64,000 nucleotides of DNA from Nostoc sp. 106C (lineage in GTDB: Bacteria; Cyanobacteriota; Cyanobacteriia; Cyanobacteriales; Nostocaceae), in NCBI RefSeq assembly GCF_002154725.1, contig NZ_MTAW01000201.1, positions 34,011 to 98,010 on the forward strand, written 5' to 3'. The notes under the pieces were generated by a model. It did not search any database and was not told where the DNA came from. It was given only the letters and a program-made list of their open reading frames with translations. Both the position numbers and the translations under genes were made by a program. The number at the start of each line of letters is the position of its first letter. Positions within the stretch are counted from its first letter, which is position 1. Below, in pieces: positions 9,454-19,396 of this stretch.

Positions 9454-9869
9454 GTCGCTTTTTACTTGATACTAACGTTATCTCTGAACCGTTAAGACCG
9501 CAACCGAATCCAGCTGTTATCCAGAAATTACAACAGTATGAGGAGGAAATTGTCATTGCATCCGTTACCTGGCACGAACTGTTGTTTGGTTGCTATCGTC
9601 TACCTGCTTCTAAAAGGAGAGAGAGAATTGAGCGGTATTTCAAGGAAATAGTCCAGCCAAATATTCCCATCCTAGCCTATGATGATATGGCAGCTGAATG
9701 GTTTGCTTTGGAAAGAGCGCGACTAGTGAGGATAGGAAAAACTCCTGCATATTCAGATGGACAGATTGCGGCGATCGCAAAGGTAAATAGTCTAACTTTA
9801 GTGACTAATAATGTGTCGGACTTTGCCGATTTTCAACAACTTCCAATGGATAACTGGTTTGTTTATTAA
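9450..9869 (+). CDS. PIN-domain toxin, VapC-like ribonuclease
   Basis: The 139-residue PIN-domain protein has the full acidic set: D7 (FLLDTNVISE), E43 (WHELLFG), D103 (YSDGQIAAIA) and D124 in TNNVSDFADF. It starts at a GTG that overlaps the antitoxin stop by four bases, so it depends on upstream translation. It is more canonical than the PIN toxin at 3195-3605, and its partner is of a different family. The cut RNA is unknown; many VapC proteins cleave initiator tRNA or rRNA. Confidence 0.9.
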   Translation: MSRFLLDTNVISEPLRPQPNPAVIQKLQQYEEEIVIASVTWHELLFGCYRLPASKRRERIERYFKEIVQPNIPILAYDDMAAEWFALERARLVRIGKTPAYSDGQIAAIAKVNSLTLVTNNVSDFADFQQLPMDNWFVY

Positions 9870-9907
9870 AATTTCCTCTGCCATCAGTACGATGCAGAAT
9901 ACAAAAT

Positions 9908-11242
9908 CTAACTTTTATTACTATCCCAAATTAAATCTAAACGTTCTTGCGCTATTTTCAGAGCATTTTCAGCAGTAGATTTACCCATTAATGTAGACTC
10001 AATTGCTCTACCAAGACTATCTGATAAACGGCTATAGCCAGCAATAGTCGGTCGCGCATTAGCTACAGACATTTGTTCTACAAACACTTTTAACCAAGGT
10101 TTTTGGCTAAGATATTGCTGATAAGCTTCACTTTGAGCAGATTTGATATTCACAGGTAAAAAACCTGTGCCAATACTCCATTCTGTTTGGAATTCTTCAC
10201 TTAAAACATATTCTAAAAACTTCAGTGCCGCTTTTTCTCTTTCTGCTGTGGTTTTCATCACATAAAGATTTCCGCCTCCTATTACCGTAGCTTGACCTAC
10301 ATTTGCAGGTATGGGAAAAACTCCATAATCAACGTCAGATTTTGTAATGTAAGTCCAAGGTCCTGTAATTTGCATCGCCACACGACCCGCAATAAATGCA
10401 TCTTCTTCATAACCCCGTTCTGGGGGAGAAAGGGTTGCTGAACCATCTTTCATTAGGTCTTGCCAAAATTTTAAGGCGGTAATAGCTCCAGGATTTGTTA
10501 AATTCGGGTGATTATTTGTTACTACTTCTCCCCCAGCACTCAATAAAAAGGGAAACCAACTAAAAACCGTCCACTCTCCCTTTCCTAAAGGTAACAACAT
10601 ACCGTACTGTTCCGGTCGCTTGTCACCGTTGCGGTCTATAGTCAATTTTTTCGCAACTCGCCGTAATTCTTCCCAGGTTTTGGGCATTTCTGTGATTCCA
10701 GCAGCTTTAAAAAGCTTAGGTCGGTAAAAAATGCCGATATTGCTGGTGTAAAGCGGGACTGACCACAAGTGACCGTCTAATTTTAATTCATTAAGTGAGT
10801 TAGGAACGACTTCCGACTTAATTGGCAATTTTTCTAACCAATCATCCAATGGTCGAACTGCGCCTAATTCTACAAACTGACCTGTAATCTGAGGATAGAA
10901 TGACAAAATATCTGGAGGGGAATTGCCAATAACTGCTGTTAGTATCTTCGGCAATTGTTGGTCTAGTTCACCCGCAAATATAGATTCTACTTGAATATCA
11001 GTATGAGCCTGATTAAATTTATCTACCAGCTTCTGAAATACATCTCGATTCGTTGGTGGATTGATTCCTTGCCATAGTGTAAGATGAATTACTCCATTCT
11101 TTTGATGTACTGAACTTTGACAACTAGATAACAGAACTAAACATAAACTAAGAGAAATTGCTAAAGGTAGAAGATGCCTAATATAACTGACAAACTGGCG
11201 AAATAAATTCTGAATTAGAGACGGGAAAAGGTGATTTTTCAT
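9908..11242 (-). CDS. Sugar ABC transporter substrate-binding lipoprotein (family 1)
   Basis: The 444-residue protein starts with a hydrophobic signal (about 18-41) ending in a lipobox, LVLLSSC, so it should be anchored by lipid at Cys 41. The mature part has the family 1 extracellular binding-protein pattern: TLWQGINPP at the start, a hinge region, then GRVAMQITGPWTY and the C-terminal FLEYVLSEEFQTEWS block. This class binds maltose-like sugars, glycerol phosphate or oligosaccharides. No permease or ATPase gene is adjacent, so it must work with components coded elsewhere. The substrate is unknown. Confidence 0.85.
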   Translation of the reverse strand: MKNHLFPSLIQNLFRQFVSYIRHLLPLAISLSLCLVLLSSCQSSVHQKNGVIHLTLWQGINPPTNRDVFQKLVDKFNQAHTDIQVESIFAGELDQQLPKILTAVIGNSPPDILSFYPQITGQFVELGAVRPLDDWLEKLPIKSEVVPNSLNELKLDGHLWSVPLYTSNIGIFYRPKLFKAAGITEMPKTWEELRRVAKKLTIDRNGDKRPEQYGMLLPLGKGEWTVFSWFPFLLSAGGEVVTNNHPNLTNPGAITALKFWQDLMKDGSATLSPPERGYEEDAFIAGRVAMQITGPWTYITKSDVDYGVFPIPANVGQATVIGGGNLYVMKTTAEREKAALKFLEYVLSEEFQTEWSIGTGFLPVNIKSAQSEAYQQYLSQKPWLKVFVEQMSVANARPTIAGYSRLSDSLGRAIESTLMGKSTAENALKIAQERLDLIWDSNKS

Positions 11243-11260
11243 GCCAATTAGTTAGCTATA

Positions 11261-11914
11261 TCAGGAAATATGCTCTGAAAAAGTCTTGCTAACGCTAGTT
11301 TCTGCCCTGGTATAGAGATATGTTTGGGGTGTGACTATTTTTTGAATTCTAAAGGTTTTTTCTGCCCGTTCCCATAAATCTGTATCTTCTCCGTAAAGCA
11401 TATGTTTGAATCCCTGTAAATCAAAAAATACATGCCTTTTGCCAAAAAAAGTTGGGCCTAATACACATTCTTGGATATTAATTTTTTCACCAGGATTAAA
11501 ATAATCTGCTACCCAAATATCTTCTTCAGTAGCAAAGCCACCTTGAATCAAATCAATTTCAGAATGAGCTTGCATATATTCCAGCCGCGATTCTAGATGA
11601 TTGGGTTTGTATGCATCATCACTGTCAAGAAATGTAATGTAATTGCCAAAAGACGCTTGAATTCCGGCATTTTTGGCATAGCATTGTTTTTTGTTGCGAT
11701 GTTTTAAATAACGGATATTATTAAAATTTTCAATATATGAATCAATTATTTCAAAAGTATTATCCTGACTACCATCGTCAACTATAATTAATTCCCAATC
11801 TTTAAAAGTTTGAGCAATCACACTATCAATAGCTTTATTTAAATGTTTAGCTCGGTTATAGGTGCAGATGACAATTGATATTTCAGGAATTATGTCAAAA
11901 AAAATACTACTCAT
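11261..11914 (-). CDS. Glycosyltransferase family 2
   Basis: The 217-residue protein is a compact GT-A domain: EISIVICTYNRAKHL (residues about 11-25), LIIVDDGSQDNTFEII, then the metal-binding DxD-type motif in ITFLDSDDAYKPNHL near residue 96. It transfers a sugar from a nucleotide-sugar donor, probably for a cell-surface polysaccharide or lipid. No membrane helix is seen. It is short for the family, because the C-terminal acceptor region is reduced. It lies 18 bases upstream of the sugar-binding lipoprotein on the same strand; a functional link is not evident. Confidence 0.85.
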   Translation of the reverse strand: MSSIFFDIIPEISIVICTYNRAKHLNKAIDSVIAQTFKDWELIIVDDGSQDNTFEIIDSYIENFNNIRYLKHRNKKQCYAKNAGIQASFGNYITFLDSDDAYKPNHLESRLEYMQAHSEIDLIQGGFATEEDIWVADYFNPGEKINIQECVLGPTFFGKRHVFFDLQGFKHMLYGEDTDLWERAEKTFRIQKIVTPQTYLYTRAETSVSKTFSEHIS

Positions 11915-11963
11915 GCTTATCCAAGATTAGAAAATTAAGGCTCTATTTAGGTTTAGTCAAAAC

Positions 11964-12077
11964 TATAGGACTCATATTTGATTTTTGAAAAAAACTCAGT
12001 ACACTTTTATTCCTTCTTCACTGTTCCCTGTTCCCTCGCTACGCAAATAATTTCAGGAATCAAAACGGATTCCTATA
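11964..12077. repeat. MITE-like inverted-repeat element (114 bp)
   Basis: The left end reads TATAGGACTCATATTTGATT and the right end is its imperfect complement (GGAATCAAAACGGATTCCTATA region), giving inverted repeats of about 25 bp with TATAGG tips. A similar single end (TATAGGAATACGGTTTGATT) occurs at 37715. The middle holds a C/T-rich stretch with CTGTTCCCTGTTCCC. The rest of the 11915-12274 gap is AT-rich, with no other feature that I can support. Confidence 0.55.
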
Positions 12078-12274
12078 TTCAGTAATCAACAAATGCAAAC
12101 TGGGAATAATTTATCACAGTTACGTATAATTTACAGATGTCAATATACAGTGTTATTGTTGCAATTGGTTACAAAATATCGATTGTTCTATTGCAGTTTG
12201 TAACTATTTTGTGCATCCTAAAGGCCTATTCCTTTAGACTGAATCTCAATTGAAAAATATTGGGATCAAGACAA

Positions 12275-12595
12275 ATGCATTCGGTAAACATATTCTGTCA
12301 TGAGTTTGTAGTTGCTGTTTCCTTTATTGCTTGTATCCTTGGTCTATTTTTACTTTGGGATGGCAAGCAGCAGAAAGATGATTTGGAAGAAACAGAGCAG
12401 ATTCTGTTTAGAATGAGCTTTACTTACTGGCTAGTTTATTGTGTTGCTTTTAGCTTGGAAAAAATACTTTTACCAAGCTGGGAACCAATAGTAATGTCTT
12501 TAAAAATAACTACAGCGCTGTCATATTTTTTAACATTTTCTTGTATTCTCAGTTTGCCACTCCACAGATTTGCAGTACATCAGGTAGAAGAATAG
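12275..12595 (+). CDS. Small membrane protein, unknown
   Basis: This 106-residue protein starts at ATG 12275; a TTG five codons upstream is less likely. It has a hydrophobic helix at about 8-28, a charged loop with KQQKDDLEETEQ, and two more helices at about 43-60 and 75-97. No motif is recognised and neither neighbour suggests a role. It may be a short cyanobacterial membrane protein of the signalling or stress type. I rate it as a probable gene from its length and three well-formed helices. Confidence 0.55.
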   Translation: MHSVNIFCHEFVVAVSFIACILGLFLLWDGKQQKDDLEETEQILFRMSFTYWLVYCVAFSLEKILLPSWEPIVMSLKITTALSYFLTFSCILSLPLHRFAVHQVEE

Positions 12596-12643
12596 TTGAG
12601 AGTCAACAGTGCATAGTCGCTGGACTATGGACTATTGAAGTGA

Positions 12644-12937
12644 TTAACTTTTCATAGCGATCGCGATCGCTTCTAAGAGGCTATCTTGATCTAAAGTCGT
12701 CAAAATAAATACCTCCTGCACTGTCTTCCCTTGTCGAGCGATGACTTTATAACCCCCCCGAATCGGTACAGACACACGCAGTTGCATTTTGGGAGCATGA
12801 CTTTTAACTCGCCCAATTACGCCTGGGGTCACAGTTTGAATGCCATGCTGCTGACATAGACGTTCTAATATGGGGATGAGTCCACTAATGTGGGTTGAGT
12901 GGTTCCAGACTAATCTACCATCATTGGGTTTGCCCAT
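12644..12937 (-). CDS. DUF2103 protein
   Basis: From the ATG at 12935-12937 the protein is 97 residues and starts MGKPNDGRLVWNHSTHISGL. It continues with LERLCQQHGIQTVTPGVIGR and RVSVPIRGGYKVIARQGKTV, the pattern I recall for DUF2103, a family described as predicted metal-binding. The frame is open further upstream, but that part overlaps clpS in another frame and is not natural. The start lies three bases after the clpS stop, so the two are probably one operon. A link to Clp-dependent proteolysis is suggested only by position. Confidence 0.75.
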   Translation of the reverse strand: MGKPNDGRLVWNHSTHISGLIPILERLCQQHGIQTVTPGVIGRVKSHAPKMQLRVSVPIRGGYKVIARQGKTVQEVFILTTLDQDSLLEAIAIAMKS

Positions 12938-12939
12938 TT

Positions 12940-13245
12940 TTAAGCTGCCTCTAGAGGAGCCATTGTCAAACCCGCACGCCGTAGTTGTTGGTGATAAAGT
13001 TCTGCTGGTTCTTGCGGGCCTATCCAAACGATCGCTTGACCCTCAAAATGTATTTGGTGGGTCAGATCCCATGCGTTGTCGCTTGTCATCCCCGGAATAT
13101 ACTTCATTAGACAATCAGCCACGTGCTGAAATGTATTAAAATCATCGTTTAAAACGATCACTTTGTAATTTGGATATAGCTTGCGGGTAACTTGATTAGA
13201 CCGTTCAGGAGCTATAGTTGGTGATGTTGAGAGTCTGGTCACCAT
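12940..13245 (-). CDS. clpS: ClpS adaptor of the Clp protease
   Basis: ClpS binds the N-domain of the Clp ATPase and delivers N-degron substrates. The 101-residue protein (start MVTRLSTSPTIAPE at 13245; another ATG lies five codons upstream) has a disordered N-terminal arm. The ClpS core follows: YPNYKVIVLNDDFNTFQHVA, which includes the hallmark NDDFNT around the substrate pocket, then CLMKYIPGM and ELYHQQLRRAGLTMAPLE. Cyanobacteria often have two ClpS proteins; this one has the longer N-terminal arm. It is followed closely by the DUF2103 gene. Confidence 0.93.
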   Translation of the reverse strand: MVTRLSTSPTIAPERSNQVTRKLYPNYKVIVLNDDFNTFQHVADCLMKYIPGMTSDNAWDLTHQIHFEGQAIVWIGPQEPAELYHQQLRRAGLTMAPLEAA

Positions 13246-14145
13246 AAAACAGTTAATCAACAGGATTTTATAACACTACACTACAAATAACTAGTTTAGT
13301 CCATACTTCAGAGTCAAGAGTTAGACTTGGGATTTTATCTAATCTCTGATTTTATGTGCATGTGTGCGGCATTTAACACTAAGCCTACCTGGGTGGGCTA
13401 GATTTTTAGATTAAAGACATTTTTAAGAAAATTTACCCAGCTTTTACCACTTTTGCCAAAGGAACTGTTCAATTTTTGGACATAGCCAGTATTTTGGCAA
13501 ATTTGTATTATTTATTTGACCACAACAGCGAGGCAAATATACCCTCAGTTTAGTCAGCAGGCGCAATCTTATTTTGTTGTATTTTGATGGCAAATTGTAA
13601 GGACACAAAATATTCTGTCCTTACGTCTTTAATTTTCTTCAGTTCTGCCATTTTAAGTAGAACGGTGTAGAAAAACAAAACTATGTTTTGAAAAATCAAA
13701 TAGGCTTAAACCCTCTTCCCTCCTGCCTTCTGCCTCCTGCCTCCTGCCTCATCCCAACGATAAATATTCACGCCGACCTACTTAGATGTTAAATGCTAAA
13801 TCATAAAAAATTTTTTGGTAATTGTATTGAGCGAGGCATCTATCTTAATAATTTTTTAAATTGTCTGAAAATCGCTATAAATACTCTAGGCTGAAACAAC
13901 TAAGCTGAGTTAGCTTACCGCGGAGTAAGAGCGCCAAAACCTGAGCTTAAACTCCTTTAAGCCGAAATAACTCAGATAATTCCATACAAAATCAGCTTGC
14001 AGCGGAAATTTCTCCCACCAAGGTTTTTCTCATGATTTTTGCAATAAAATTTAGTGATTTTCCGCAATTGTCACCAGGACGATCGTGTATATCATTGTTT
14101 AATCTTTAACTAGACTGCGACATAGCCTGTATAGTATTTCTTCCT
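13246..14145. other. Long intergenic region with one clear hairpin
   Basis: About 900 bases separate clpS from the next small gene. It is AT-rich and has no credible ORF. A perfect 9-bp inverted repeat (GTAAGGACA at 13597-13605, TGTCCTTAC at 13616-13624, 10-base loop) could be part of an RNA or a regulatory site. A C/T-rich heptad run (CTGCCTC repeated three times after CTGCCTT) lies near 13728-13752. Such short tandem repeats are common between Nostoc genes. A small RNA here is possible but not supported by a recognised family. Confidence 0.5.
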
Positions 14146-14325
14146 ATGGCTCCCAAACTTAAGAACGTTAAATTTCCACTTTGGCATTATCTCAATCAGC
14201 CCTTGTTTAGTAGCCACACTAAATTAATATGGAATCCTCGTACTTTTGCTTCTATATGGCGAATTCAACTTTTAGAACGATGCTGGCATAGAGAATGTGA
14301 TGCCAAGGGGCCTCAACAGCATTAA
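14146..14325 (+). CDS. Small Trp-rich protein (59 residues)
   Basis: An ATG at 14146 opens a frame of 59 codons ending in TAA at 14323-14325. The product starts MAPKLKNVKFPLWHYLNQPL and continues with LIWNPRTFASIWRIQLLERC. It is basic, with four Trp spread through an amphipathic pattern, unlike random noncoding translation. There is no strong Shine-Dalgarno sequence. It resembles short conserved cyanobacterial hypotheticals, but I cannot name a family. Confidence 0.5.
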   Translation: MAPKLKNVKFPLWHYLNQPLFSSHTKLIWNPRTFASIWRIQLLERCWHRECDAKGPQQH

Positions 14326-14348
14326 ATGTTTATTATTAAGGGTGCAAA

Positions 14349-15644
14349 TTAAGCCTCGTCTAAAGTACGAGGCTTTTTACCGTCTAGTAAAGCACTGACT
14401 GTCATATCTCCCATAACATTGAGCGCAGTACGGCAGCGATCCAAAAACCAATCTACAGTTACCAACAAAGCTATATACTGCGTTGGCAAGCCAACCGAAG
14501 TAAACACCAAGGTCATCGTTACCAATCCCGCATTCGGAATACCAGCTGCGCCTACGGATGCAAAAATAGATGTGAGGATGACGATTAACTGCTGTCCTAA
14601 ACTTAGATGTTGCCCTAGTACTTGGGAAATATACAATGCAGACATTGCCTCATACAGGGCAGTACCATCATTATTAAAGTTTGCGCCGACTAATGCCCCT
14701 AAAGAAGCTGAAGATTCCCTTAAACCTATTTTTGTTTGCAAAACTTCAAAGGTAATCGGCATTGTCACCGTTGAGGAAGAAGTCGAAAAAGCTGTAATAA
14801 AAGCATCGGAACCACCAACGAGGAATCTTAATGGACTTACCCAAGAACCTATTTTTACCCTAGTGAGATAGTAACAAGCTTGTAACGTCAGAGCGACCAG
14901 TACTGCCACGATAAAGGCCCCCAAAGATTGGAAGGGAGCAAAACCTTTTTCAGCCACAGTTTTAGCGACAATTCCAAAGACAGCTAAGGGGACTAAGGCA
15001 ATTACCCAGTTGAGGATGCGAATTACCGCCTCAAATAAAATCCCAATTACATCTTCTATTGGTTGGTATCCTGTTTTGCCTTGAGCAATTTGTTCTGATT
15101 TTAATGCCCGCAGCACAATCCCAAAGGAAAGGGCAATAACGATCAGTTGGATAACATTATTATCGACTAACGGCTTGAGGATGGCATCGGGTACAGCATC
15201 TTTGACTAAACCCCAAGGGTCGACACTTTGAGCAGGTATTTCCGTACCTGTTGGGGTCACTGCTAAACTTCCCCAACTACCTGGACGCAAGACGTTGGCT
15301 ACAAGCAAACCTATGAGAATAGCGGCGGTAGTGTTTGTTAATAGTAATACTGCTAGCCGCCTACCAGCTGTACCAGGGATATTGGTAGTCATGAAGGTAT
15401 GCAGCACTGCTACCAAAATTAGCGGCGTAGCTAGGGCACGGAGAGCCTTTAGTACTAATTCCGCGGGAATGGCTAAGTTGGTAATAAATGTGGCATTGTC
15501 TGGGCTAGGATTTCCTGCACCGAGAACGATTCCTAAACTGACAGCAAGCACTAAGGCGATAACAATTTGTAATGTCAGAGGAATACGCAGCCACCAAGGA
15601 CGGGTTTTGGCTTCAAGCGAAGTAATGCTCTCTGGTTCACTCAT
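14349..15644 (-). CDS. Dicarboxylate/amino acid:cation symporter (DAACS, SLC1-type)
   Basis: The 431-residue inner-membrane protein has about eight hydrophobic segments. It also has the SLC1 signatures: the serine-rich re-entrant loop FSTSSSTVTMPITFEVLQ and, later, the transport motif NFNNDGTALYEAM (the usual form is NMDGTAL). GAAGIPNAGLVTMTLV, the second hairpin region, follows. It should take up glutamate, aspartate or C4-dicarboxylates with Na+ or H+. The NNDGT variant in place of NMDGT is seen in some bacterial members. It ends 23 bases past the small Trp-rich gene, on the opposite strand. Confidence 0.9.
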   Translation of the reverse strand: MSEPESITSLEAKTRPWWLRIPLTLQIVIALVLAVSLGIVLGAGNPSPDNATFITNLAIPAELVLKALRALATPLILVAVLHTFMTTNIPGTAGRRLAVLLLTNTTAAILIGLLVANVLRPGSWGSLAVTPTGTEIPAQSVDPWGLVKDAVPDAILKPLVDNNVIQLIVIALSFGIVLRALKSEQIAQGKTGYQPIEDVIGILFEAVIRILNWVIALVPLAVFGIVAKTVAEKGFAPFQSLGAFIVAVLVALTLQACYYLTRVKIGSWVSPLRFLVGGSDAFITAFSTSSSTVTMPITFEVLQTKIGLRESSASLGALVGANFNNDGTALYEAMSALYISQVLGQHLSLGQQLIVILTSIFASVGAAGIPNAGLVTMTLVFTSVGLPTQYIALLVTVDWFLDRCRTALNVMGDMTVSALLDGKKPRTLDEA

Positions 15645-15819
15645 TGTTATATGTTGGGTAACTGGACTGCTGTAACTATTTAAACATCACTTGCGGAAGT
15701 GAAATTTTCACAAACGCGTTAATCTAAGATCCCGTTGCTTTCTTTGCAGAATCTTGCTCAAAAGGGTATGTCACTAGTATGCCCCAAGAGCTATCGTTGG
15801 CTTGTGGTTGGAGATCGAT

Positions 15820-18450
15820 ATGTCCTTTGTTCCTTTGCATATTCACAGTGATTACAGCTTGCTCGATGGAGCCAGTCAGCTACCAGAGTTGGTGGATCAA
15901 GCGATCGCTCTGGGGATGAAAGCGATCGCCCTCACCGATCACGGTGTGATGTACGGTGCGGTGGAACTGATCAAAATCTGCCGGAGTAAGAACATTAAGC
16001 CAATTCTTGGCAACGAAATGTATATCATTAATGGCGATATTGAAAAGCAAGAACGCCGCCCCCGTTATCATCAAGTTGTTTTAGCTAAAAATACTAAAGG
16101 CTACAAAAATTTAGTCAAATTAACTACTATTTCCCATCTAAAAGGTGTACAAGGAAAAGGTATTTTTTCCCGTCCTTGCATTAACAAAGAATTATTAAAA
16201 GAATATCATGAAGGATTGATTGTTACCAGTGCTTGTTTAGGTGGAGAAATTCCGCAAGCAATTCTTAGCAATAGACCAGATGCAGCGCGTAAAGTTGCTA
16301 AATGGTATAAAGATGTATTTGGTGATGACTATTATTTAGAAATTCAAGACCACGGTTCCCAAGAAGACAGAATTGTTAACGTAGAAATTATTAAAATTGC
16401 TCGGGAATTAGAAATTAAAGTTGTTGCTACTAATGATTCTCATTTTATTTCCTGTTATGACGTAGAAGCACACGACGCTTTGCTGTGTATTCAAACAGGT
16501 AAGCTAATTATTGAAGAAAACCGAATGCGTTATAGCGGCACAGAATATCTCAAATCTGCCGAAGAAATGAAGCTGCTATTTCGCGATCATTTGCCTGATG
16601 ATGTGATTGCGTCAGCTGTAGCCACCACCGAAGAAGTTGCCGATAAAGTCGAGCCTTACCAGATTATGGGTGAGCCGCAAATTCCTACCCCTCCCATTCC
16701 CTCTGGTCATACTGCTGATACTTACGCCGAAGAAGTTGCATGGAGCGGACTTTTAGAAAGGTTAAATCGCAAATCCCGCAGCGAAGTCGATCCAACCTAT
16801 AAAGAAAGGTTGGAATACGAACTAAAAATGATTCAACAAATGGGGTTTTCCAAATACTTTTTAGTCGTATGGGATTATATCAAATTTGCTAGAGATAATA
16901 ATATTCCTGTGGGGCCTGGACGCGGATCGGCTGCTGGTTCATTAGTTGCTTATGCCATGCGCATTACCAACATCGATCCAGTACATCATGGTCTACTATT
17001 TGAGCGCTTTTTAAACCCAGAACGGAAATCCATGCCTGATATTGATACGGATTTCTGCATTGAACAAAGAGATAAAGTTATTGAATATGTAACTGAGAAA
17101 TATGGTGCTGATAAAGTTGCTCAAATTATTACCTTTAACCGCCTGACTTCTAAAGCTGTATTAAAAGATGTCGCCAGGGTATTAAATATTCCCTACGGGG
17201 AAGCCGACAAAATGGCGAAATTAATTCCTGTAGTGCGAGGGAAACCAACTAAACTCAAGGTGATGGTTTCTGATGACACCCCAGCACCAGAGTTTAAAGA
17301 AAAGTATGATAATGAGCCTCATGTTCGCCATTGGCTTGATATGGCGATGCGAATTGAAGGAACTAACAAAACTTTTGGGGTTCATGCAGCAGGCGTGGTA
17401 ATTTCTGCTGATCCTCTTGATGAAATTGTGCCGTTACAGAGAAATAACGACGGTTCCGTGATTACTCAGTATTTCATGGAAGATCTAGAATCAATGGGAT
17501 TGTTAAAGATGGACTTTCTCGGTCTGCGGAACTTGACCTTGATTCAAAAGACTTTAGATTTGATTGAACAAACTAATGGTTATCGCGTCGATCCTGATGA
17601 AATTACAGGTCAAGAAAGAAAAGCGCAGAAGATATTAGCGAAAGGTGAACATAGCACTTTACCAAAAGATGTGCAAAAAACTTATGCACTATTAGAAGCG
17701 GGTGAACTAGAAGGAATATTTCAATTAGAATCTTCTGGGATGAAGCAGATAGTCCGAGATTTGAAGCCATCTAATATCGAAGATATCTCATCAATTTTGG
17801 CACTTTATCGACCTGGCCCTTTAGATGCGGGACTAATTCCTAAGTTTATTAACCGCAAACATGGTCGAGAAAATATTGACTATGAAACTGCTATTTTAGA
17901 ACCCATATTAAATGAAACCTATGGAATTATGGTCTATCAAGAGCAAATTATGAAAATTGCTCAGGACATGGCCGGATATTCGCTAGGACAAGCCGACTTG
18001 CTGCGTCGCGCAATGGGTAAAAAGAAAGTGTCGGAGATGCAGAAGCAGCAGGAAAAGTTTATTGATGGTGCGACTAAAAACGGCGTTAAAAAGCAAGTAG
18101 CTGAAAAGTTATTTGATGATATGTTAAAATTCGCCGAATATTGCTTAAGCTATGATACGGAAGTTTTGACAGTAGAATATGGGTTAATTGCGATTGGTGA
18201 AATTGTCGAAAAACGCCTGGAATGCAGCGTTTATAGTGTTGATACCAATGGCAATGTTTATACTCAACCTGTAGCACAGTGGCATAATCGCGGTCAACAA
18301 GAAGTGTTTGAATATTGTTTAGAAGATGGTTCGATTATTCGGGCGACAAAAGACCATAAATTTATGACTACTGATGGAGAAATGTTACCGATTGATGAAA
18401 TTTTTGAACGGGGGTTAGATTTGCTACAGGTTCCGCGATTAACAAAATAA
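15820..18450 (+). CDS. dnaE: DNA polymerase III alpha subunit, N-terminal half with split intein N-part
   Basis: The replicative polymerase is split in cyanobacteria such as Nostoc, and this is the N-terminal precursor. The start ATG at 15820 gives [20 protein letters not shown], the PHP domain start; an upstream in-frame TTG at 15802 is less likely. Residues 1-774 are the N-extein: PHP (about 1-270), then the polymerase core with [18 protein letters not shown] and the catalytic aspartates in MPDIDTDF. At 18142 the frame passes into intein sequence ([14 protein letters not shown]), and it ends at 18450. The C-terminal half, with the Int-C part, is not in the window. Protein trans-splicing after both halves are made is established for this system. 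Confidence 0.97.
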   Translation: MSFVPLHIHSDYSLLDGASQLPELVDQAIALGMKAIALTDHGVMYGAVELIKICRSKNIKPILGNEMYIINGDIEKQERRPRYHQVVLAKNTKGYKNLVKLTTISHLKGVQGKGIFSRPCINKELLKEYHEGLIVTSACLGGEIPQAILSNRPDAARKVAKWYKDVFGDDYYLEIQDHGSQEDRIVNVEIIKIARELEIKVVATNDSHFISCYDVEAHDALLCIQTGKLIIEENRMRYSGTEYLKSAEEMKLLFRDHLPDDVIASAVATTEEVADKVEPYQIMGEPQIPTPPIPSGHTADTYAEEVAWSGLLERLNRKSRSEVDPTYKERLEYELKMIQQMGFSKYFLVVWDYIKFARDNNIPVGPGRGSAAGSLVAYAMRITNIDPVHHGLLFERFLNPERKSMPDIDTDFCIEQRDKVIEYVTEKYGADKVAQIITFNRLTSKAVLKDVARVLNIPYGEADKMAKLIPVVRGKPTKLKVMVSDDTPAPEFKEKYDNEPHVRHWLDMAMRIEGTNKTFGVHAAGVVISADPLDEIVPLQRNNDGSVITQYFMEDLESMGLLKMDFLGLRNLTLIQKTLDLIEQTNGYRVDPDEITGQERKAQKILAKGEHSTLPKDVQKTYALLEAGELEGIFQLESSGMKQIVRDLKPSNIEDISSILALYRPGPLDAGLIPKFINRKHGRENIDYETAILEPILNETYGIMVYQEQIMKIAQDMAGYSLGQADLLRRAMGKKKVSEMQKQQEKFIDGATKNGVKKQVAEKLFDDMLKFAEYCLSYDTEVLTVEYGLIAIGEIVEKRLECSVYSVDTNGNVYTQPVAQWHNRGQQEVFEYCLEDGSIIRATKDHKFMTTDGEMLPIDEIFERGLDLLQVPRLTK
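18142..18447 (+). other. DnaE split intein, N-terminal fragment (102 residues)
   Basis: The segment starts with the nucleophile Cys 1 at TGC 18142-18144, after the extein residues KFAEY, and is 102 residues long, the usual size of cyanobacterial DnaE Int-N. Splicing block A is [14 protein letters not shown]. Block B is [14 protein letters not shown], with the T-x-x-H pattern that assists the N-S acyl shift. The C-terminal tail, LLQVPRLTK, is the part that pairs with Int-C. It is close to the known Nostoc DnaE inteins. Nothing suggests loss of activity. Confidence 0.96.
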
Positions 18451-18707
18451 GAACCCATAGCAATAGTTAATATTGGATACTCAAAGTAAGAAAATTCAGT
18501 CCTTAGTTTCTTACTTTAGTTGCTACAGCCGAGTCGTATCAAAAGTTTTGAGAGCCAGTGCCGAGCATCTCAATTGCGAAGTCGCAGCTGGGGGAGAAAA
18601 AAGCGATCGCTTTTTTGAAGAGTATGTACCAGATCATAAGTCCTAATTCTATTTAAGTTCTCGCTCAACAGCAGCAGAGTCCGGGACACACAACAAATTT
18701 ATATTGT

Positions 18708-19004
18708 TTATTTAACCAATGTTAAATCTACTTCCTTGTTACATTCTCGGTAAGCGATTACTTTGCAATGAACTCGTTGACCAACTTGTGGCCACAAAGA
18801 AGTGTCTGTCGGTAAACCAGATGAATCACAATCGGGCTTTGTAACAATATCTATAATTCCGCTTAGTTTATAACCGTCGATGACTTGATAGCCAAGGTAC
18901 ACAAAAATACCAAAAGGCTTGACCTTTGTAATTTCTCCATAAAATTTGTAACCAATGGGAAATTTCTGCTTTAAGTTCTCCCACTGTTTATCGATATCAC
19001 TCAT
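18708..19004 (-). CDS. S1 RNA-binding domain protein (98 residues)
   Basis: The 98-residue protein is mostly one S1/OB-fold: FPIGYKFYGEITKVKPFGIF is the first strands with the typical VxxxxPFGxFV turn, and VGQRVHCKVIAY followed by KEVDLTLVK closes the barrel. It should bind single-stranded RNA or a related ligand. A stretch of about 25 residues between strands (DIVTKPDCDSSGLPTD) is longer than in ribosomal S1. It stands alone, facing dnaE from the opposite strand across about 257 bases. Confidence 0.75.
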   Translation of the reverse strand: MSDIDKQWENLKQKFPIGYKFYGEITKVKPFGIFVYLGYQVIDGYKLSGIIDIVTKPDCDSSGLPTDTSLWPQVGQRVHCKVIAYRECNKEVDLTLVK

Positions 19005-19396
19005 ACACCTAATGATACGTTATAAGTTTTTGAAGCTATTATCGCGCAAGGAAGTTGTACAGTATTGGCGTCTGTAATCCTTATAAATAAAGCATTGTAG
19101 TAAGGAAATCAAATTTTTCTTAATTGCTTTTCTTACTTGCACCCAATTTTAGAGAATTGGTTTGAAGTCTTGACTACGAAAGTTTTATGTCATTTTGCGG
19201 AATCTCAAGTAACTGAGGAGTATAAACAAAAGCAAGTAGTTAAATATACACTTGCTGGAGTGCTATGCGCAATCGCTTCTTACCTTCACCCTGATAAATA
19301 GGGCTTTTGGGTGAATCAAGGAATTTCATTTCTTACTCAATTTTCTTAAAAATGCTCTGCGCGATCGCGATCTCAAGATAAATTCCTCAAAGCCTT

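Noticed and set aside
13728..13752. CTGCCTC tandem repeats as a CRISPR-like array
   Set aside because: Three or four head-to-tail heptamers without spacers; these are short tandem repeats of the kind common in Nostoc.
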